In this document: one piece after another, positions 51,215 to 59,693 of the stretch
Layout of the letters: the number at the start of each line of letters is the position of its first letter
How positions within the stretch are numbered: position 1 is the stretch's first letter
The notes under the pieces: generated by a model
Databases searched by the model: none
The model's input: only the letters and a program-made list of their open reading frames with translations
Told to the model about the DNA's origin: nothing
Translations under genes and position numbers: made by a program
DNA from: Maioricimonas rarisocia
GTDB taxonomy: Bacteria; Planctomycetota; Planctomycetia; Planctomycetales; Planctomycetaceae
Reading direction: 5' to 3'
Assembly: GCF_007747795.1 (NCBI RefSeq)
Contig: NZ_CP036275.1
Span: 6,378,001-6,442,000 of the forward strand
DNA: 64,000 nt

Positions 51215-51397
51215 CGTCACGCTCCGGACGTGTATACTGGGAGTTGTCGGCGGTTCCGGCAGAATCGCCCCGGCCACACCGGTACGGGCTGGAAGAATAG
51301 AAGCTTCTGCCTCGCCCGCCAACGGGGATCGTCCGCGGGCGAATTTGCGCCGGCAGGGCATTCCGACGATTCTACGCATTCAGAACAGGATCGCCAC

Positions 51398-51802
51398 ATG
51401 GCGAAGTGCGACCAGGGATATCTGTGTGAGGTCTGCGGCGAAGAAGTCAGCGACATTCGCAACAGCGACCTCTACCTGCGATACATCATCGGGGAAGTCG
51501 ACAGCCGCGAGCTGCTCGCCAGCCCGGAAAGACACATTCGCTGCAACCCCACGCTTGCCCAGTTCATCGTTGACGACGAATTCGAGCCGGTCAGCGTCGA
51601 GGGCCCCTTCAGCAAGCAGGAACTCGACCGCCAGGATGTCAGCCGGCGGGAGAACCTGGTCTCGCGGGGGTGGCGGCGGCTGCAGGAGGTGCGGCGGCTC
51701 CGGATTCCGATTTCGGACTACCCGCTCTCCCACATGGGCCAGGAGTCATCGCACGCCGACGATGCGGAAGAGGTCCGAAGGGAGCGCTGCGACGAACAGT
51801 GA
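51398..51802 (+). CDS. Conserved-looking protein with CxxC motif
   Basis: A 134-residue cytoplasmic protein. The N-terminus has [14 protein letters not shown], a possible zinc site with three Cys, followed by [22 protein letters not shown]. The charged C-terminus is probably helical. ATG 51398 has AACAGGA upstream. It is divergent from the RND gene (183-base gap). I do not recognise a named family. Confidence 0.7.
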   Translation: MAKCDQGYLCEVCGEEVSDIRNSDLYLRYIIGEVDSRELLASPERHIRCNPTLAQFIVDDEFEPVSVEGPFSKQELDRQDVSRRENLVSRGWRRLQEVRRLRIPISDYPLSHMGQESSHADDAEEVRRERCDEQ

Positions 51803-52074
51803 GCAGCCTGTGCCTGTGATCTCTGGCCCCGGAGCAGCGGGGCGTCCGCGCTCATCCCTGAGCATCAGCATCCTTCAGGTGGCCCGGCGATCTCCTGCCC
51901 GAAACCGGACTCCGGGGGACGATCCCGAAGCTCGCACGCGAGCGTGCATGACGGCTTCGATCCGAATGGCCGATCGCTCCGGCATCGCCCGACGAGATTC
52001 TGACGGGCGAGAGTGACCGGAAGGCAGCCGGAAATCCCTGTACGGCTGCCGGCCATCGACAGAGCCTTGCCACG

Positions 52075-52332
52075 TCAGTTGTAGCGATAGTCGTCGAAGT
52101 CTTCGCCCTGATCTTCGGACTCGAGATCGGTCTGCTGCTGCGTCCAGGCCTGGAAGGCGGTGTAGACGTCGGAGGAGACGAGCACGGCGGGTCCGATCCC
52201 GACGTGGATGTTCAGAGCCAGTTCCCCGATGCTCAACCGAAGCTCGCGCACCACATCGAGGGGAGCGACGAGCGTTCTCTCGGGGAGTTCGGTCGATTCG
52301 AGCAACTCAAGCTGGCAAAGTTCGGGAAGCAT
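52075..52332 (-). CDS. Small protein of unknown function
   Basis: An 85-residue protein from ATG 52332 (AGGA ten bases upstream); an upstream TTG would add 18 residues of weak character. The core LDVVRELRLSIGELALNIHVGIGPAVLVSSDVY alternates helices and strands, and the tail is acidic and ends in Tyr/Asp. No motif is recognised. It lies downstream of the GH10-like gene in the opposite sense to the CxxC protein. Confidence 0.55.
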   Translation of the reverse strand: MLPELCQLELLESTELPERTLVAPLDVVRELRLSIGELALNIHVGIGPAVLVSSDVYTAFQAWTQQQTDLESEDQGEDFDDYRYN

Positions 52333-52560
52333 AGTGGCATTATCCTGCGTCGCGGTGGGTTCGGCCGTTTGCTGTGTGAGGACCAATCATCCGCGAAGGG
52401 CGCCCGCATCTTCAATCGGATCCTGGGGAATCCAAGAGTTTTCGGTCAACAGGCCGCCGCATGCGCCAGCTGCCACGACTGTGCGCAACAGAGAAGCTGG
52501 CAAGGATACCGCAACAAAGGCAAGTTGCAGAAGATCGCCAGAATCAAACAGTTGTGCCGG

Positions 52561-54090
52561 TTACGGCGAGAGCGATGGCATCTCGAGATCGGTGTCGTCG
52601 TCGAAGCGATGAACCGCATGGTGCAGACGGATCACGTCAAACGCCGGCTTGACCGTGCCATCCGCTGCAATCAGTCCCGAATGCGGGTAGTCGTGCGTGA
52701 CACCGTCCTGAAAATGCCCCCAGTACACCCCCGTGACGGCCGGTTTTGCGATCAGCAACGGTAGAAACTCGTTAAGCCAGTCGGCCTGGGCCTGCGGGCT
52801 CCAGGGAGCCTTCCACTGAGGACGATCGACGCGGACGTGAGGATCGGCGAGAGTATCCGCCTGGTTGCAGGAGGGGAACGCCAGGGTCACGTGGATCTGA
52901 ATTCCCAACTGACTCCACACGTCAATCAGCCGCGAGAAGCTCAGGGCATCCCGGAATCCGGATCCGTTCGGCAGATAACCGACCGCAATCTCGAGATTGA
53001 CGCCCGAGAGTCCGAGGTTCGAGCGGACCAGGGCATCGACAAACTGAAACGGCGAAAGTCGGTGCTGGCCGGCCGCCTGATACTCGCCCCAGGGACGATC
53101 GATCCGGATGAAAAACTGCGAGTCGGCGTCGGTCCGGATCGCGGTCTCGAGCGTACGGGCCACAAGCGCGAGCCGCTGCTCTTCCGAAAGATTCGAGCCG
53201 TCGCCGGTATTCCCGTAGGCCGACACTTCCCAGATGCGAATGCGGCCCATGTAGCGGGAGATCGCCGTTTCGACAAAGTCGCAGACGAAGCTCTGCAGAT
53301 TGAGGAAGTCGTGGCTCCACTGATCGAGCCAGGGAGGCATCCCGTTCTGCGTGAGCCGGATGAAGGGACCGCCCCGGACGATGATGCGATCCTGGATGCA
53401 GGACGCAATCAGCCGGTCGCAGACATCCCAGACGTATTCCCCTTCGGTCGGCTCGATGTGCCGCCACTCGATCGGCACGACGGCAGAATCAAACGTGCGC
53501 CGCAGCAGATGGTGATGCTGGGCCGAGGGCACGCCGAACCCAAGGTCACACCCGACCAGAGCCGGGGGATGGTTGGCGAGCTGCCGCTGATTGGTCAGCC
53601 GCTGTTCGACATAGGCCCCGGCCAGCAGCTCGGCCGCCTCGCACGCAAACGCGAGGGCCTCGCTGGCAAGCCGCGCGGCAACCTCGGGAGTTTCCTGAGC
53701 CGCGGAGGCCTGGGAGAACCTGCGAAACGCCTGCTTCTGCTTGACCTCGAACGCCGGGGGAATCTCCATCCGCAGCATGGCCCAGCCGGCGCTCTGATCG
53801 CGGATTTCGACGATCTTCCCGCGGGCCAGTTCGAGCGGAAGTAGATACGGCTCTTCACGTTCGGGAAGAGAGGCCGTGGAGAGAACGGGGCGTCCGAACC
53901 CTTCGACCGGCCACGCGACATGCAGCTTGCCACTGTCGGAGTGGGGACGGCGGCAGGTCATGACCGCGTCGTCGAAATCGACGCGAGTGGGATAGATTCG
54001 GCCGTCAAACCCGCTGATGAAGGCGCGTGAGGCTTCGGGCCAGTCCTGCACCAGTTCCCGAGGGTAGACGTGGAACCGCATCACTCCCAT
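52561..54090 (-). CDS. GH10-like TIM-barrel protein lacking the catalytic glutamates
   Basis: A 509-residue protein. Residues about 1-170 form an N-terminal beta-rich domain; residues about 180-490 match the family 10 glycoside hydrolase barrel: VPIEWRHIEPTEGEYVWDVC corresponds to the NEMKWESIEPTEG strand, and GVYWGHFQDGV to the last strand. At the acid/base site (WDVVNE in xylanases) it has IWEVSA (about 287), and at the nucleophile site (ITELD) it has HVTLAFP (about 401), so both Glu are absent. No signal peptide is seen. It is probably a carbohydrate-binding or scaffold protein, or uses other residues. GAGGA lies six bases before ATG 54090. Confidence 0.75.
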   Translation of the reverse strand: MGVMRFHVYPRELVQDWPEASRAFISGFDGRIYPTRVDFDDAVMTCRRPHSDSGKLHVAWPVEGFGRPVLSTASLPEREEPYLLPLELARGKIVEIRDQSAGWAMLRMEIPPAFEVKQKQAFRRFSQASAAQETPEVAARLASEALAFACEAAELLAGAYVEQRLTNQRQLANHPPALVGCDLGFGVPSAQHHHLLRRTFDSAVVPIEWRHIEPTEGEYVWDVCDRLIASCIQDRIIVRGGPFIRLTQNGMPPWLDQWSHDFLNLQSFVCDFVETAISRYMGRIRIWEVSAYGNTGDGSNLSEEQRLALVARTLETAIRTDADSQFFIRIDRPWGEYQAAGQHRLSPFQFVDALVRSNLGLSGVNLEIAVGYLPNGSGFRDALSFSRLIDVWSQLGIQIHVTLAFPSCNQADTLADPHVRVDRPQWKAPWSPQAQADWLNEFLPLLIAKPAVTGVYWGHFQDGVTHDYPHSGLIAADGTVKPAFDVIRLHHAVHRFDDDTDLEMPSLSP

Positions 54091-54258
54091 CAGTTGTCCT
54101 CACGTCAGGTGGTCCCCATCCCACAGAACCAGCGTGAACCTATCCCGACCCATCTCGTCGCCCGCTTTCACCCGCAATGACGCCCCTCTGGTCCGACTGT
54201 TGACCGGGCGCCGCGCGGCGAAAAACGGGAGACGAATCACAAAGTAGTGCCGCATCAA

Positions 54259-54273
54259 AGACTTCTGAAGTCT
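54259..54273. promoter_or_regulatory. Operator-like palindrome AGACTTCTGAAGTCT
   Basis: A perfect 7-bp inverted repeat around one central base, 17 bases before the candidate -35 of purC. It could be a repressor site; no named regulator is implied. Confidence 0.3.
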
Positions 54274-54289
54274 ACTGTCACTCGGATTA

Positions 54290-54319
54290 TTGTTCAAGAA
54301 GTGCCCGGGTTGCTAGACT
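54290..54319 (+). promoter_or_regulatory. Candidate sigma-70 promoter for purC
   Basis: TTGTTC (54290-54295), an 18-base spacer and TAGACT (54314-54319) preceded by an extended-10 TG. It would start transcription about 75 bases before ATG 54400. Confidence 0.45.
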
Positions 54320-54399
54320 CGCCGAATGACGTTGCGTCCGCACAACATGACGGCGGATCGCCAGACCTTATCCGATCTCCTGCACCCCAAGTGATCACG

Positions 54400-55290
54400 A
54401 TGACGAGTACGGCCCTGACCCAAAGCCAGGTTTCCGGAATGACCCCGCGCCGGGGCAAGGTTCGCGACATTTACGAATTCGACGACCGGCTGCTGTTTGT
54501 GGCAACCGACCGCATCAGCGCATTCGATCACGTGCTGCCGGTCGCCATTCCCGACAAGGGACGGGTTCTCACCAAGATCAGCGAGTTCTGGTTCGAGAAG
54601 CTCGAAGTCCCGCATCACCTGCTCAGCATGGACCTGAGCGAACTGCCGCTTCCCGAAGGAACCGATGTCGACGTGCTCGACGGTCGCAGCATGGTGGTCC
54701 GCAAGACGAACGTCGTGCCGATCGAATGCGTCGTCCGCGGCTACCTGGCCGGTTCGGGCTGGAAGGAATACCAGAAGTCGCAGACGGTCTGCGGGCTGGA
54801 GCTGCCGGCCGGGCTGGTCGAAAGCAGCAAGCTGCCCGAGCCGATCTTCACGCCGGCCACCAAGGAAGAGTCGGGACACGACGAGAACATCTCGTTCGAG
54901 CGGATGTGCGAGATCATCGGGACCGAACTGGCCGAACGCCTGCGGACCCTGAGCCTGGACATCTACCGCCGCGGTGCCGAGTACGCGTTGCAGCACGGCA
55001 TCATCATTGCCGACACGAAGTTCGAATTCGGGCAGATTGGCGACGAACTGCTGCTGATCGACGAGGTGCTCACGCCGGACAGCTCCCGCTTCTGGCCGGA
55101 AGACCAGTATGAGGCCGGCAAGGGGCAGCCGTCGTTCGACAAGCAGATCGTGCGGGACTGGCTCAGCGAAACCGACTGGGACAAGAACAGCGCCCCGCCG
55201 TCCCTTCCCGAAGAGGTCGTGAGCCGCACCCGGGCGCAGTACATCGCGGCGTACGAGCGTCTGTCGGGGCAGACATTCGCGTGGAAGTGA
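54400..55290 (+). CDS. purC: Phosphoribosylaminoimidazole-succinocarboxamide synthase (SAICAR synthetase)
   Basis: A 296-residue enzyme of purine synthesis that joins CAIR and aspartate using ATP. Motifs: [20 protein letters not shown] (ATP loop), [27 protein letters not shown], and [15 protein letters not shown] near the C-terminus. The length fits the longer PurC type shared with yeast Ade1, rather than the roughly 240-residue Escherichia coli enzyme. It is followed after 53 bases by a HAD-like gene. No other pur genes lie in the window. Confidence 0.96.
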   Translation: MTSTALTQSQVSGMTPRRGKVRDIYEFDDRLLFVATDRISAFDHVLPVAIPDKGRVLTKISEFWFEKLEVPHHLLSMDLSELPLPEGTDVDVLDGRSMVVRKTNVVPIECVVRGYLAGSGWKEYQKSQTVCGLELPAGLVESSKLPEPIFTPATKEESGHDENISFERMCEIIGTELAERLRTLSLDIYRRGAEYALQHGIIIADTKFEFGQIGDELLLIDEVLTPDSSRFWPEDQYEAGKGQPSFDKQIVRDWLSETDWDKNSAPPSLPEEVVSRTRAQYIAAYERLSGQTFAWK

Positions 55291-55343
55291 GTGCATCTGC
55301 TCTCCCCTGACTTCTGCGGGCCCGCGTCGATCCGGGGAACACC

Positions 55344-56303
55344 ATGTCGAAGACGATTCAGGAATACCTCGACTGGCTGGATGAACGGGATGACCTGCGA
55401 TGGCCGCAGCCGCCCGCTCCCAAACCCCTGAAGGCCACTCCGTACCTGAAGCCGCTCTCCGGCATCCGGCTGGTCAGCTTCAGTGTGTACGGGACGCTGC
55501 TGAGAATCGACGCGGGCCAGTTGTTTCACATCCATCCGCAACCGCTCCGCATGCAGGTCGCTCTCGAGAAGACGATCGAAGAGTTCAACATGTGGAACAG
55601 CATGTCGCGGAAGCCGGGCCAGCCCTGGGAGTACATGCTCCAGCAGTACACCAAACTGGTCGAAGAAGAGCGGATGGTCTCGACCCCGAAGAAGGGAGAC
55701 ACTCCCGAAATCAGTTCGACCCGTCTGTGGTCGAAACTGATCGACCGGCTGATCCGCAACGAATATCAGTACGACGAGGGCTTCTACGGCGACGTCGACG
55801 AGCTGTCTGAGAAGGTGGCGTACTTCTTCCACGCCAGCCTGCAAGGCGTCACTGCGGCGGACGAGGCCCTCTGGATGCTGCAGACACTTTCGTCGGCAGG
55901 GCTGCGGACCGGCCTGCTGGCAGACGGACAGGTGTTCACGCTCGCACAGTTATTGCGGGCATTCCGGGGACAGGGTACAATCCAGAGCCTCGGAGACCTG
56001 TTCGCCTCCGACTCGATCACGCTTTCGCACAGTCTGCGTCTCCGCAAGCCGTCGCCCAGCCTGTTCGCCGCGGCGGCCGAACGATTCCGACAGATGGGCA
56101 TCGAGCCGCACGAGGTTCTGCACGTCAGCCATCGCCTGCAGGATGACCTCTCGGTCGCCCGCCAGACTGGCTTTCGCACGGCGTTGTTGGCCGCCGACGC
56201 GGTCTGTTGCCAGGTCAGTGCCGCAGACGTCAAACAGGCTGAGGTGAAGCCCGACCGGCTTCTGACCAAACTGAGCCAGGTGCGGCATCTGCTCCAGATC
56301 TGA
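55344..56303 (+). CDS. HAD-superfamily-like protein with nucleophilic Asp replaced by Ser
   Basis: A 319-residue protein with the haloacid dehalogenase layout. Motif I reads VSFSVYGTLL where the family has FDVYGTL, so the nucleophilic Asp is Ser47 (codon AGT). Motif II is in RTGLLADGQV, the motif III Lys in LRKPSPSLF, and motif IV reads VLHVSHRLQDDLSVARQTG with both acidic residues kept. Without the Asp, normal phosphoryl or dehalogenase catalysis is not expected, so the protein may bind ligand or partner instead. A helical cap domain spans about residues 60-170. It lies between purC and a FabZ-like gene, spaced 53 and 54 bases. Confidence 0.78.
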   Translation: MSKTIQEYLDWLDERDDLRWPQPPAPKPLKATPYLKPLSGIRLVSFSVYGTLLRIDAGQLFHIHPQPLRMQVALEKTIEEFNMWNSMSRKPGQPWEYMLQQYTKLVEEERMVSTPKKGDTPEISSTRLWSKLIDRLIRNEYQYDEGFYGDVDELSEKVAYFFHASLQGVTAADEALWMLQTLSSAGLRTGLLADGQVFTLAQLLRAFRGQGTIQSLGDLFASDSITLSHSLRLRKPSPSLFAAAAERFRQMGIEPHEVLHVSHRLQDDLSVARQTGFRTALLAADAVCCQVSAADVKQAEVKPDRLLTKLSQVRHLLQI

Positions 56304-56357
56304 TGCCGTTCCCCTGGGGAACCGGATTCCACACCCGTTGCCAGAACGATTGCCCCC

Positions 56358-56864
56358 ATGCCCCCGCAGCCCATTTTCGACTACTCGCAGTACAATTTCG
56401 ACAAGCCGCTGTTCGGGATCGATGACATCCGGAAGTTCAATCCGCAACGGCACGAGATGGAGCAGCTGAGCGGCATCGTCTGGGTCGACCGGGAAGAACA
56501 CGGAATCATCGGGTTTCGGGACATCACCGACGACGAGTTCTGGATCAAGGGCCACATGCCCGGCTTCCCGCTGATGCCGGGCGTTCTGCTGTGCGAATCG
56601 GCCGCCCAGCTGGCCGGCTTCTACGCCCGCAAGTACAACATTCTCGGCGCGGGTGATTACCTCGGCTTTGGCGGAATGGACTCAGTCCGCTTCCGGGCAC
56701 CGGTCTTCCCCTCCTGCCGGCTGATCATCTGCGCCCGCGCCACCCGCATCAAACCGCGGCTGCGGGCCGAGTTCGAATTCCAGGGTTTCGTCGACGACCG
56801 GCTGGTGTTCAACGGTGGAATGATCGGCGTGCCGATCAGCCGCGAACGCCGCGTCGATTCCTGA
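56358..56864 (+). CDS. FabZ-like 3-hydroxyacyl-ACP dehydratase
   Basis: A 168-residue hotdog-fold protein. GHMPGFPLMPGVLLCESAAQ contains the catalytic pair His66 and Glu80 of FabZ. FGGMDSVRFRAPVFPSCRL is the conserved second strand. It would dehydrate 3-hydroxyacyl carrier-protein thioesters in the cytoplasm. The N-terminal 35 residues differ from standard FabZ, and it is not next to other fatty-acid genes, so it may be a specialised paralogue. Confidence 0.85.
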   Translation: MPPQPIFDYSQYNFDKPLFGIDDIRKFNPQRHEMEQLSGIVWVDREEHGIIGFRDITDDEFWIKGHMPGFPLMPGVLLCESAAQLAGFYARKYNILGAGDYLGFGGMDSVRFRAPVFPSCRLIICARATRIKPRLRAEFEFQGFVDDRLVFNGGMIGVPISRERRVDS

Positions 56865-56900
56865 CCCCCGTTTTCCGGCTCCTCTCGTCATCGATCTTTC

Positions 56901-57560
56901 ATGCCCGCCCCCGCTTCCATGCGTCCCGCTCCCCCCACGGACCTCAAACCGTTCTTCCTGACGCTGACGGACGTCGACGCCGAGTACGATCGGGCTCTCG
57001 ACTGGCCGAAGTTCTTCGGCAACGACCATCCGGTCGAGCTGGACATCGGTTCGGGACGGGGGCTGCATCTGGTGACCGCCGGCGAGGCCCGTCCGGACAC
57101 GAACTTTCTGGGGATCGAAGTCGACTACCGGGAAGGACGGCGCGCCGCCCGCCGCCTTCAGAAGCGGGAGATGCATCACGTCCGGGTGCTCGGCGGCGAC
57201 GCGAACCTGGCGCTGGCAAAGTACATTACGCCGCACACGGTCGATGCCGTCCACGTGTACTTCCCCGACCCGTGGTGGAAGCGGAAGCATCGTCACCGGC
57301 GGATCTTCAACGACCGGTTCGTGGGGCTCTGCTCGCAGGTGCTCAAGCCGGGCGGGATGCTGCACTCGTGGACCGATGTCGAGGAGTACTTCTACGACAT
57401 CGAAGCGCTGATGAATCACCACGAGGACTTCGTCACGCTCCCTCCGCCGGCCGAGAAGTCCCCCGAGCACGACATGGATTACCGCACCAGCTACGAGCGG
57501 AAGAAACGGAAGCTGGGGCTGCCGATCTACCGCGGTCAGTGGCAGCGGAAGCCGCTCTGA
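56901..57560 (+). CDS. trmB: tRNA (guanine-N7-)-methyltransferase
   Basis: A 219-residue SAM-dependent enzyme that makes m7G46 in tRNA. ELDIGSGRGLHL (about residues 46-57) binds SAM, VYFPDPWWKRKHRHRRI is the TrmB signature, and DYRTSYERKKRKLG near the C-terminus is the tRNA-binding motif. A second ATG at 56919 would shorten the N-terminus by six residues without affecting the domain. It is last in the purC-HAD-FabZ-trmB row and convergent with the next gene (24-base gap). Confidence 0.94.
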   Translation: MPAPASMRPAPPTDLKPFFLTLTDVDAEYDRALDWPKFFGNDHPVELDIGSGRGLHLVTAGEARPDTNFLGIEVDYREGRRAARRLQKREMHHVRVLGGDANLALAKYITPHTVDAVHVYFPDPWWKRKHRHRRIFNDRFVGLCSQVLKPGGMLHSWTDVEEYFYDIEALMNHHEDFVTLPPPAEKSPEHDMDYRTSYERKKRKLGLPIYRGQWQRKPL

Positions 57561-57584
57561 AGCTGCGAGCGGCTTGAAGTATCG

Positions 57585-57800
57585 TCACTCCCGCTCCAGC
57601 AGCACGGCGAGCCAGCCGCGGGCGTCCGTGTAGGCCGCGCCGCCAACTCCCTGCATCGACGCGATCTGCCAGCCTTCCTCCAGGTACTGCTGCAGGTGTT
57701 CCTCGACCAGCCCATGCGCTTCGCAGCGACCGGGCTTCAGCCATTCGCTCCCCTCGTAGGATGCCGTGTCGAGGTAGACCGTCACAAGCTTCTGCTGCAT
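57585..57800 (-). CDS. Small protein of unknown function
   Basis: A 71-residue protein starting LVTVYLDTASYEG and containing HGLVEEHLQQYLEEGWQIASMQGVGG, a pattern of a strand, amphipathic helix and Gly-rich strand. It resembles the short DUF4177-like proteins with GWxxxS near the C-terminus, but I cannot assign it firmly. No signal or membrane segment is present. Confidence 0.65.
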   Translation of the reverse strand: MQQKLVTVYLDTASYEGSEWLKPGRCEAHGLVEEHLQQYLEEGWQIASMQGVGGAAYTDARGWLAVLLERE

Positions 57801-57858
57801 GCCGTGGCCCCATTGAATGAAGTCTCAGCGAGGCGAACGGACGATTCCCACGGCCAGA

Positions 57859-59649
57859 TCACAGCGATCGCAGAAACGCCAGCAGGTCCGCCAGATCGGC
57901 CTGGTCGACCGCACCGGCCCGGGGATGTCCATGCTCGACGAAGATTGATTCCAGCGTCGTCGCCCGGGCGTCATGCAGCCATGCCGACCGCAGTGACACG
58001 CCTCGCAGCGAAGGGGGGTTGAATCGCGAACGCCCCTGCTCGTCGATCAGCCCCACGTCGTAGGCATCGGCCGAGGTGTAGTCGGGCCCCGCGTGACATT
58101 CGGCACAGCCGGCCTGAGCGAAGACCTCGCGGCCTCGCGCCACTGATTCCGAGTCATCCTCCAAAGGCGGGAGGTCCGGCAGCTCGAGTGTTTCGAGAAA
58201 CGTCGTCAGGTCAGCGACCTGCTCGTCATCGAGCGGCACGCCGTGAAGCGTCCTGGCGACCGACATCCGCACCTGATCCTCGAGACGCGGCTTGCGGCCG
58301 TTCCAGGCCCACGGCCCGGTTCGCGCCACACCGAGCAGGCTCGGGATCCGCTTGGGAGCCCCGTAATCGCCGTCTCCCAGCGTGTCGACGATGCGGTCGA
58401 CCGTGTGTCCGTCGGCATGACAGCTGTGGCAGCTCATCCACAGGTCATGGGACAGGCGGGCATCGTAGAACAGCACCTCGCCCCGATCAGCCGCGGTCAG
58501 TTCCGCAGGCGGCCCCAGCGGAATCGTCCGCCGCCAGAGCGGCCCGGACAGGTCGAGGACTGTCACCGTGTCGGACAGCATGCCTGCCACATAGAACCGC
58601 TCGCCATCCTGACTGACAGCAGCGGCCACCGGTCGCTCTCCCACCTCGTGACGGTCCATCGCGATGAAGTCTTCGCCGCCGATCGCCACTTCAGCGACGC
58701 CGGACAGGCAGATCAGCATCCGACCGCGCGGATGGATCAGAATCGGTCCCGGATCGCCGGCGGCATCGCTCGGGATCTTCATCGATTCGATTTCGCTGGT
58801 CTCGGCCAGATCACAGCCGGAGTCCAGTAGATCGTCCACATCGACGACGCGCACACCGTTGGTCAACAGGATGCCCCAGTCGAGGTCGTCGAAGTCGCCG
58901 CGGGCCAGAGGATTGAGCCGCTGGCAGGACATCAGCAACTGCTCGCCGTTGCGGGTGCGGGCGATGCTGCGGATGTTGTGATCCGGAAGCCGATGCACAT
59001 GCCGAACCGACATGTCGTCGCTGTCCACAACGGCAATATCGCCACCAAAGGCGTGAGCGACAACGACCGATCCATGATCCGTCAGGGGGAGCAGTTCGCC
59101 GGCGGGGAAGGGGAGGACGACGTCTCCATCCCGCTGGAGCGTGAGCGCAGATGAGTCACCGCTCCCGTCAAATCTCAGGTGGAATCGCGTGAGCTGCCGC
59201 GTCCACCGCGACGTGACGTAACAGCTCCCGTTCCCAGTATCGACCGCGACGCGATACGGGAAGTGGGGAACCGGCTGCCGCGACGTCACCTCAAGGTTCC
59301 AGTCGATCCAGCGGACGACAAGCAGTTGATGGGCCACATCATCCAGCAGCAGATAGCTGTTCGTCCCGGGCACCTGGACCATGGCGGCAAGACGCTCGCC
59401 GACTGGAACCTCGCGGGTGACTCCGAGGGTTTCCACATCGAGCACCGAAATGGTGCCGGTCCGCGAATTCGCCACCAGCAGGGCGGATCGATCGGGGGAC
59501 CATGCCATCGCGACCGGGCGACGCAGACGGGCCTCGGCCGCGAGTTCCACCCGGCCGGTCACGCCATTGTCGCCGGACCATGCCGGGACGGGAGAGACGA
59601 TGGCGATCAGCAACAGACCGGCCACGACGGAACTGCAACGCATGCGCAC
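57859..59649 (-). CDS. Secreted beta-propeller protein with dihaem cytochrome c domain
   Basis: A 596-residue protein with a signal peptide (VVAGLLLIAIVSPVPAWSG). Residues about 30-390 are YVTN/beta-propeller repeats (SALLVANSRTGTISVLDVET; ERFYVAGMLSDTVTVLDLSG). The C-terminal 200 residues hold two c-type haem sites, CHSCH and CAECH, in the order found in MauG/cytochrome c peroxidase-like proteins (SCHADGHTVD; GAPKRIPSLLGVARTGPWAWNG). It probably moves electrons or oxidises a substrate in the periplasm. It lies 44 bases downstream of a site-2 protease gene on the same strand. Confidence 0.86.
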   Translation of the reverse strand: MRMRCSSVVAGLLLIAIVSPVPAWSGDNGVTGRVELAAEARLRRPVAMAWSPDRSALLVANSRTGTISVLDVETLGVTREVPVGERLAAMVQVPGTNSYLLLDDVAHQLLVVRWIDWNLEVTSRQPVPHFPYRVAVDTGNGSCYVTSRWTRQLTRFHLRFDGSGDSSALTLQRDGDVVLPFPAGELLPLTDHGSVVVAHAFGGDIAVVDSDDMSVRHVHRLPDHNIRSIARTRNGEQLLMSCQRLNPLARGDFDDLDWGILLTNGVRVVDVDDLLDSGCDLAETSEIESMKIPSDAAGDPGPILIHPRGRMLICLSGVAEVAIGGEDFIAMDRHEVGERPVAAAVSQDGERFYVAGMLSDTVTVLDLSGPLWRRTIPLGPPAELTAADRGEVLFYDARLSHDLWMSCHSCHADGHTVDRIVDTLGDGDYGAPKRIPSLLGVARTGPWAWNGRKPRLEDQVRMSVARTLHGVPLDDEQVADLTTFLETLELPDLPPLEDDSESVARGREVFAQAGCAECHAGPDYTSADAYDVGLIDEQGRSRFNPPSLRGVSLRSAWLHDARATTLESIFVEHGHPRAGAVDQADLADLLAFLRSL

Positions 59650-59693
59650 TGACCTCTGGCTTTGTCCGGGCAGACCGTCGGGGGGCTGCGGCG

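Larger units (their letters stand above)
54091..54399. other. Divergent promoter region of the GH10-like gene and purC
   Basis: These 309 bases contain a 15-base palindrome (54259-54273) and a candidate promoter (54290-54319). No gene or riboswitch fold was recognised. Confidence 0.45.

Noticed and set aside
49556-51397. A long plus-strand frame opposite the RND gene, running into the CxxC protein
   Set aside because: Only the part from ATG 51398 has its own start signal and protein-like sequence; the rest is antisense to the transporter.
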